Assembly (NCBI GenBank): GCA_905193145.1 | Contig: CAJJNP010000052.1 | Location: forward strand, 1-18,251 | Length of the DNA stretch: 18,251 bases | Source of the DNA: an uncultured Odoribacter sp. | GTDB lineage: Bacteria; Bacteroidota; Bacteroidia; Bacteroidales; Marinifilaceae | Direction: 5' to 3' | In this document: positions 17,292 through 18,251 of the stretch, piece by piece | Position numbering within the stretch: the first letter of the stretch is position 1 | Layout: each line of letters starts with the position of its first letter | Position numbers and translations under genes: made by a program | The notes under the pieces: generated by a model | Databases searched by the model: none | What the model was told of the DNA's origin: nothing | Seen by the model: the letters and a program-made list of their open reading frames with translations, nothing else

Positions 17292-18251
17292 TTACTTCTC
17301 AAAAACCTTTAATGTCTTTCCCTTTAGCTCAAAACCCACCATTCCGGTTTCTTCCCAAAAATGCAGTAATTTCCCCACATCGGCATGCTTTCGAATATTA
17401 CCTGTAAAATGCAAGTCTTTCACCTGCTCATTCTGGTAAAACACCTGTAAATCATACCACCGAGCCAACACCGTCAAAGCATCTTCCAAACGACGGTTGC
17501 GAAAAATAAAAATTCCGTCTTTCCAGGATGTAAACTCGCGGACATCTACAGAGGCTACTGCCACCCTACCATCCTCCACGACTCCTTGCTCGCCAGGTTT
17601 TAAACGGTATTTTCCCTGTTCCAGCGCCAACTCCACAGCACCTTCTACCAAGGTTGTTATATTCCGTTGCTCATAAGTATTCACATTAAATGAAGTCCCC
17701 AACACTTTAACCATACTGTTACTCATCTTAACAACAAACGGCCATTTTGCATCATGAGCCACTTCAAAAAAAGCTTCTCCATGCACCTCAACCATTCTTT
17801 CCCGCTTGTCGAAAGCCGAAGGAAACACCAGATACGTATCAGCATTCAACCAAACCTTAGTTCCGTCAGACAAAACAATCTGATATTCTCCTCCACGAGG
17901 CACTACAACACGATTCATTTTAGCCTGTTGCTGTTCAACCGTTTGTGCACTAAACTTCAATCCATCCCTTGCTTCTGCAAATTTTCCTCCTTCAAATTCT
18001 CCCTGCTTCAAATCCAAAGAATCGCCCAAAGCCAAACGCTCACCATTAGCCAACTCCACAACAACCCGTGTTTCTGCATTCTGCAATTCTGTTTTCCCGG
18101 CATCCGCCAATTCCACCTTTTGATATTCTCTATTTAACAGCAACCAATAAGCTCCTGCTATAACAGCAATCATCGCAGCATAGCGAACGGCTTTTCTCAA
18201 AAAGAGCCACTTTTCTTTCTTAAACTCACATTGACATTTAATTTCAGCCCA
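17292..18251 (-). CDS. FecR-family anti-sigma factor (partial, cut by window edge)
   Basis: The reading frame stays open to the right edge of the window, so the N terminus is missing. The visible 319 residues begin WAEIKCQCEFKKEKWLF, the end of the cytoplasmic anti-sigma helical domain. One membrane helix follows (AVRYAAMIAVIAGAYWLLL), then the periplasmic FecR domain (with VVVPRGGEYQIVLSDGTKVWLNADTYLVFPSAF and VEVHGEAFFEVAHDAKWPFVVKM), and a C-terminal DUF4974 domain (IFIFRNRRLEDALTVLARWYDLQVFY...) to the stop. A TTG at 18200 is in frame but is not a credible start because it would remove the cytoplasmic part. FecR proteins hold an ECF sigma factor inactive and release it when the STN domain of the partner transporter reports substrate; the sigma gene is expected just beyond the edge. 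Confidence 0.93.
   Translation of the reverse strand, partial: WAEIKCQCEFKKEKWLFLRKAVRYAAMIAVIAGAYWLLLNREYQKVELADAGKTELQNAETRVVVELANGERLALGDSLDLKQGEFEGGKFAEARDGLKFSAQTVEQQQAKMNRVVVPRGGEYQIVLSDGTKVWLNADTYLVFPSAFDKRERMVEVHGEAFFEVAHDAKWPFVVKMSNSMVKVLGTSFNVNTYEQRNITTLVEGAVELALEQGKYRLKPGEQGVVEDGRVAVASVDVREFTSWKDGIFIFRNRRLEDALTVLARWYDLQVFYQNEQVKDLHFTGNIRKHADVGKLLHFWEETGMVGFELKGKTLKVFEK

Noticed and set aside
17179..17446. An 86-codon plus-strand frame (17179-17439) over the fecR-susC gap, as a small protein gene
   Set aside because: It runs across the 3' part of fecR antisense, has no recognisable features, and its start lies upstream of the proposed antisense promoter; a non-coding RNA explains the gap better.
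18198..18200. TTG at 18200 as the start of the FecR-type gene
   Set aside because: The frame is open to the window edge, and starting here would remove the cytoplasmic anti-sigma domain that FecR proteins need; the gene is simply cut by the window.

Overview
The window looks like chromosomal DNA from a gut-type member of the Bacteroidales (Bacteroidota). Evidence is the SusC/SusD pair with a FecR anti-sigma regulator, a run of lipoproteins with Bacteroidales-only domains (PKD-like, DUF4843, DUF4369-TlpA), -7 boxes of the Bacteroides form TAnnTTTG upstream of several genes, AT-rich leaders without Shine-Dalgarno sequences, and moderate AT richness. I cannot name the genus with confidence (Bacteroides, Parabacteroides and Odoribacter/Butyricimonas relatives are all possible).

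Layout. Bases 63-2287 hold two tandem glyceraldehyde-3-phosphate dehydrogenases of equal length, each with its own terminator; the first has an unusual S-loop, the second is GapA-like. Bases 2347-3258 (minus strand) hold a lysine-exporter (LysO/DUF340) family transporter encoded as two separate genes. From a compact divergent promoter region a membrane-anchored NUDIX protein runs on the plus strand (3337-4413), convergent with a GatB/YqeY-domain protein (4448-4897, minus). A second divergent region starts a plus-strand pair: a POTRA-less BamA/TamA-type outer-membrane barrel protein and a MATE efflux transporter (5080-7652). The MATE gene overlaps, tail to tail, a PatB/MalY-type C-S lyase (7649-8821, minus).

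From 8923 to the right edge everything is on the minus strand and forms one nutrient-acquisition locus, in transcription order: FecR-type anti-sigma factor (cut by the window edge), a 95-bp intergenic region, SusC-type TonB-dependent transporter with an N-terminal STN signalling domain, SusD-type lipoprotein, DUF4843 lipoprotein, PKD-like lipoprotein, DUF4369-TlpA thioredoxin-like lipoprotein, then a terminator. The five genes after FecR are separated by only 5-25 bp. STN domain plus FecR implies substrate-responsive control through an ECF sigma factor that should lie just beyond the right edge. No glycan-degrading enzyme is present, so the substrate is open.

The most interesting element is in the fecR-susC gap. 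On the strand opposite to the operon there is an exact TAnnTTTG box, a small hairpin, and a 12-bp hairpin followed by a U-rich tail. The hairpin is fully paired only if transcribed from the plus strand (two G.U pairs there become C/A mismatches on the minus strand). This fits a short antisense RNA against the susC leader, like the DonS class described for ECF-sigma-controlled Sus-like loci of Bacteroides.
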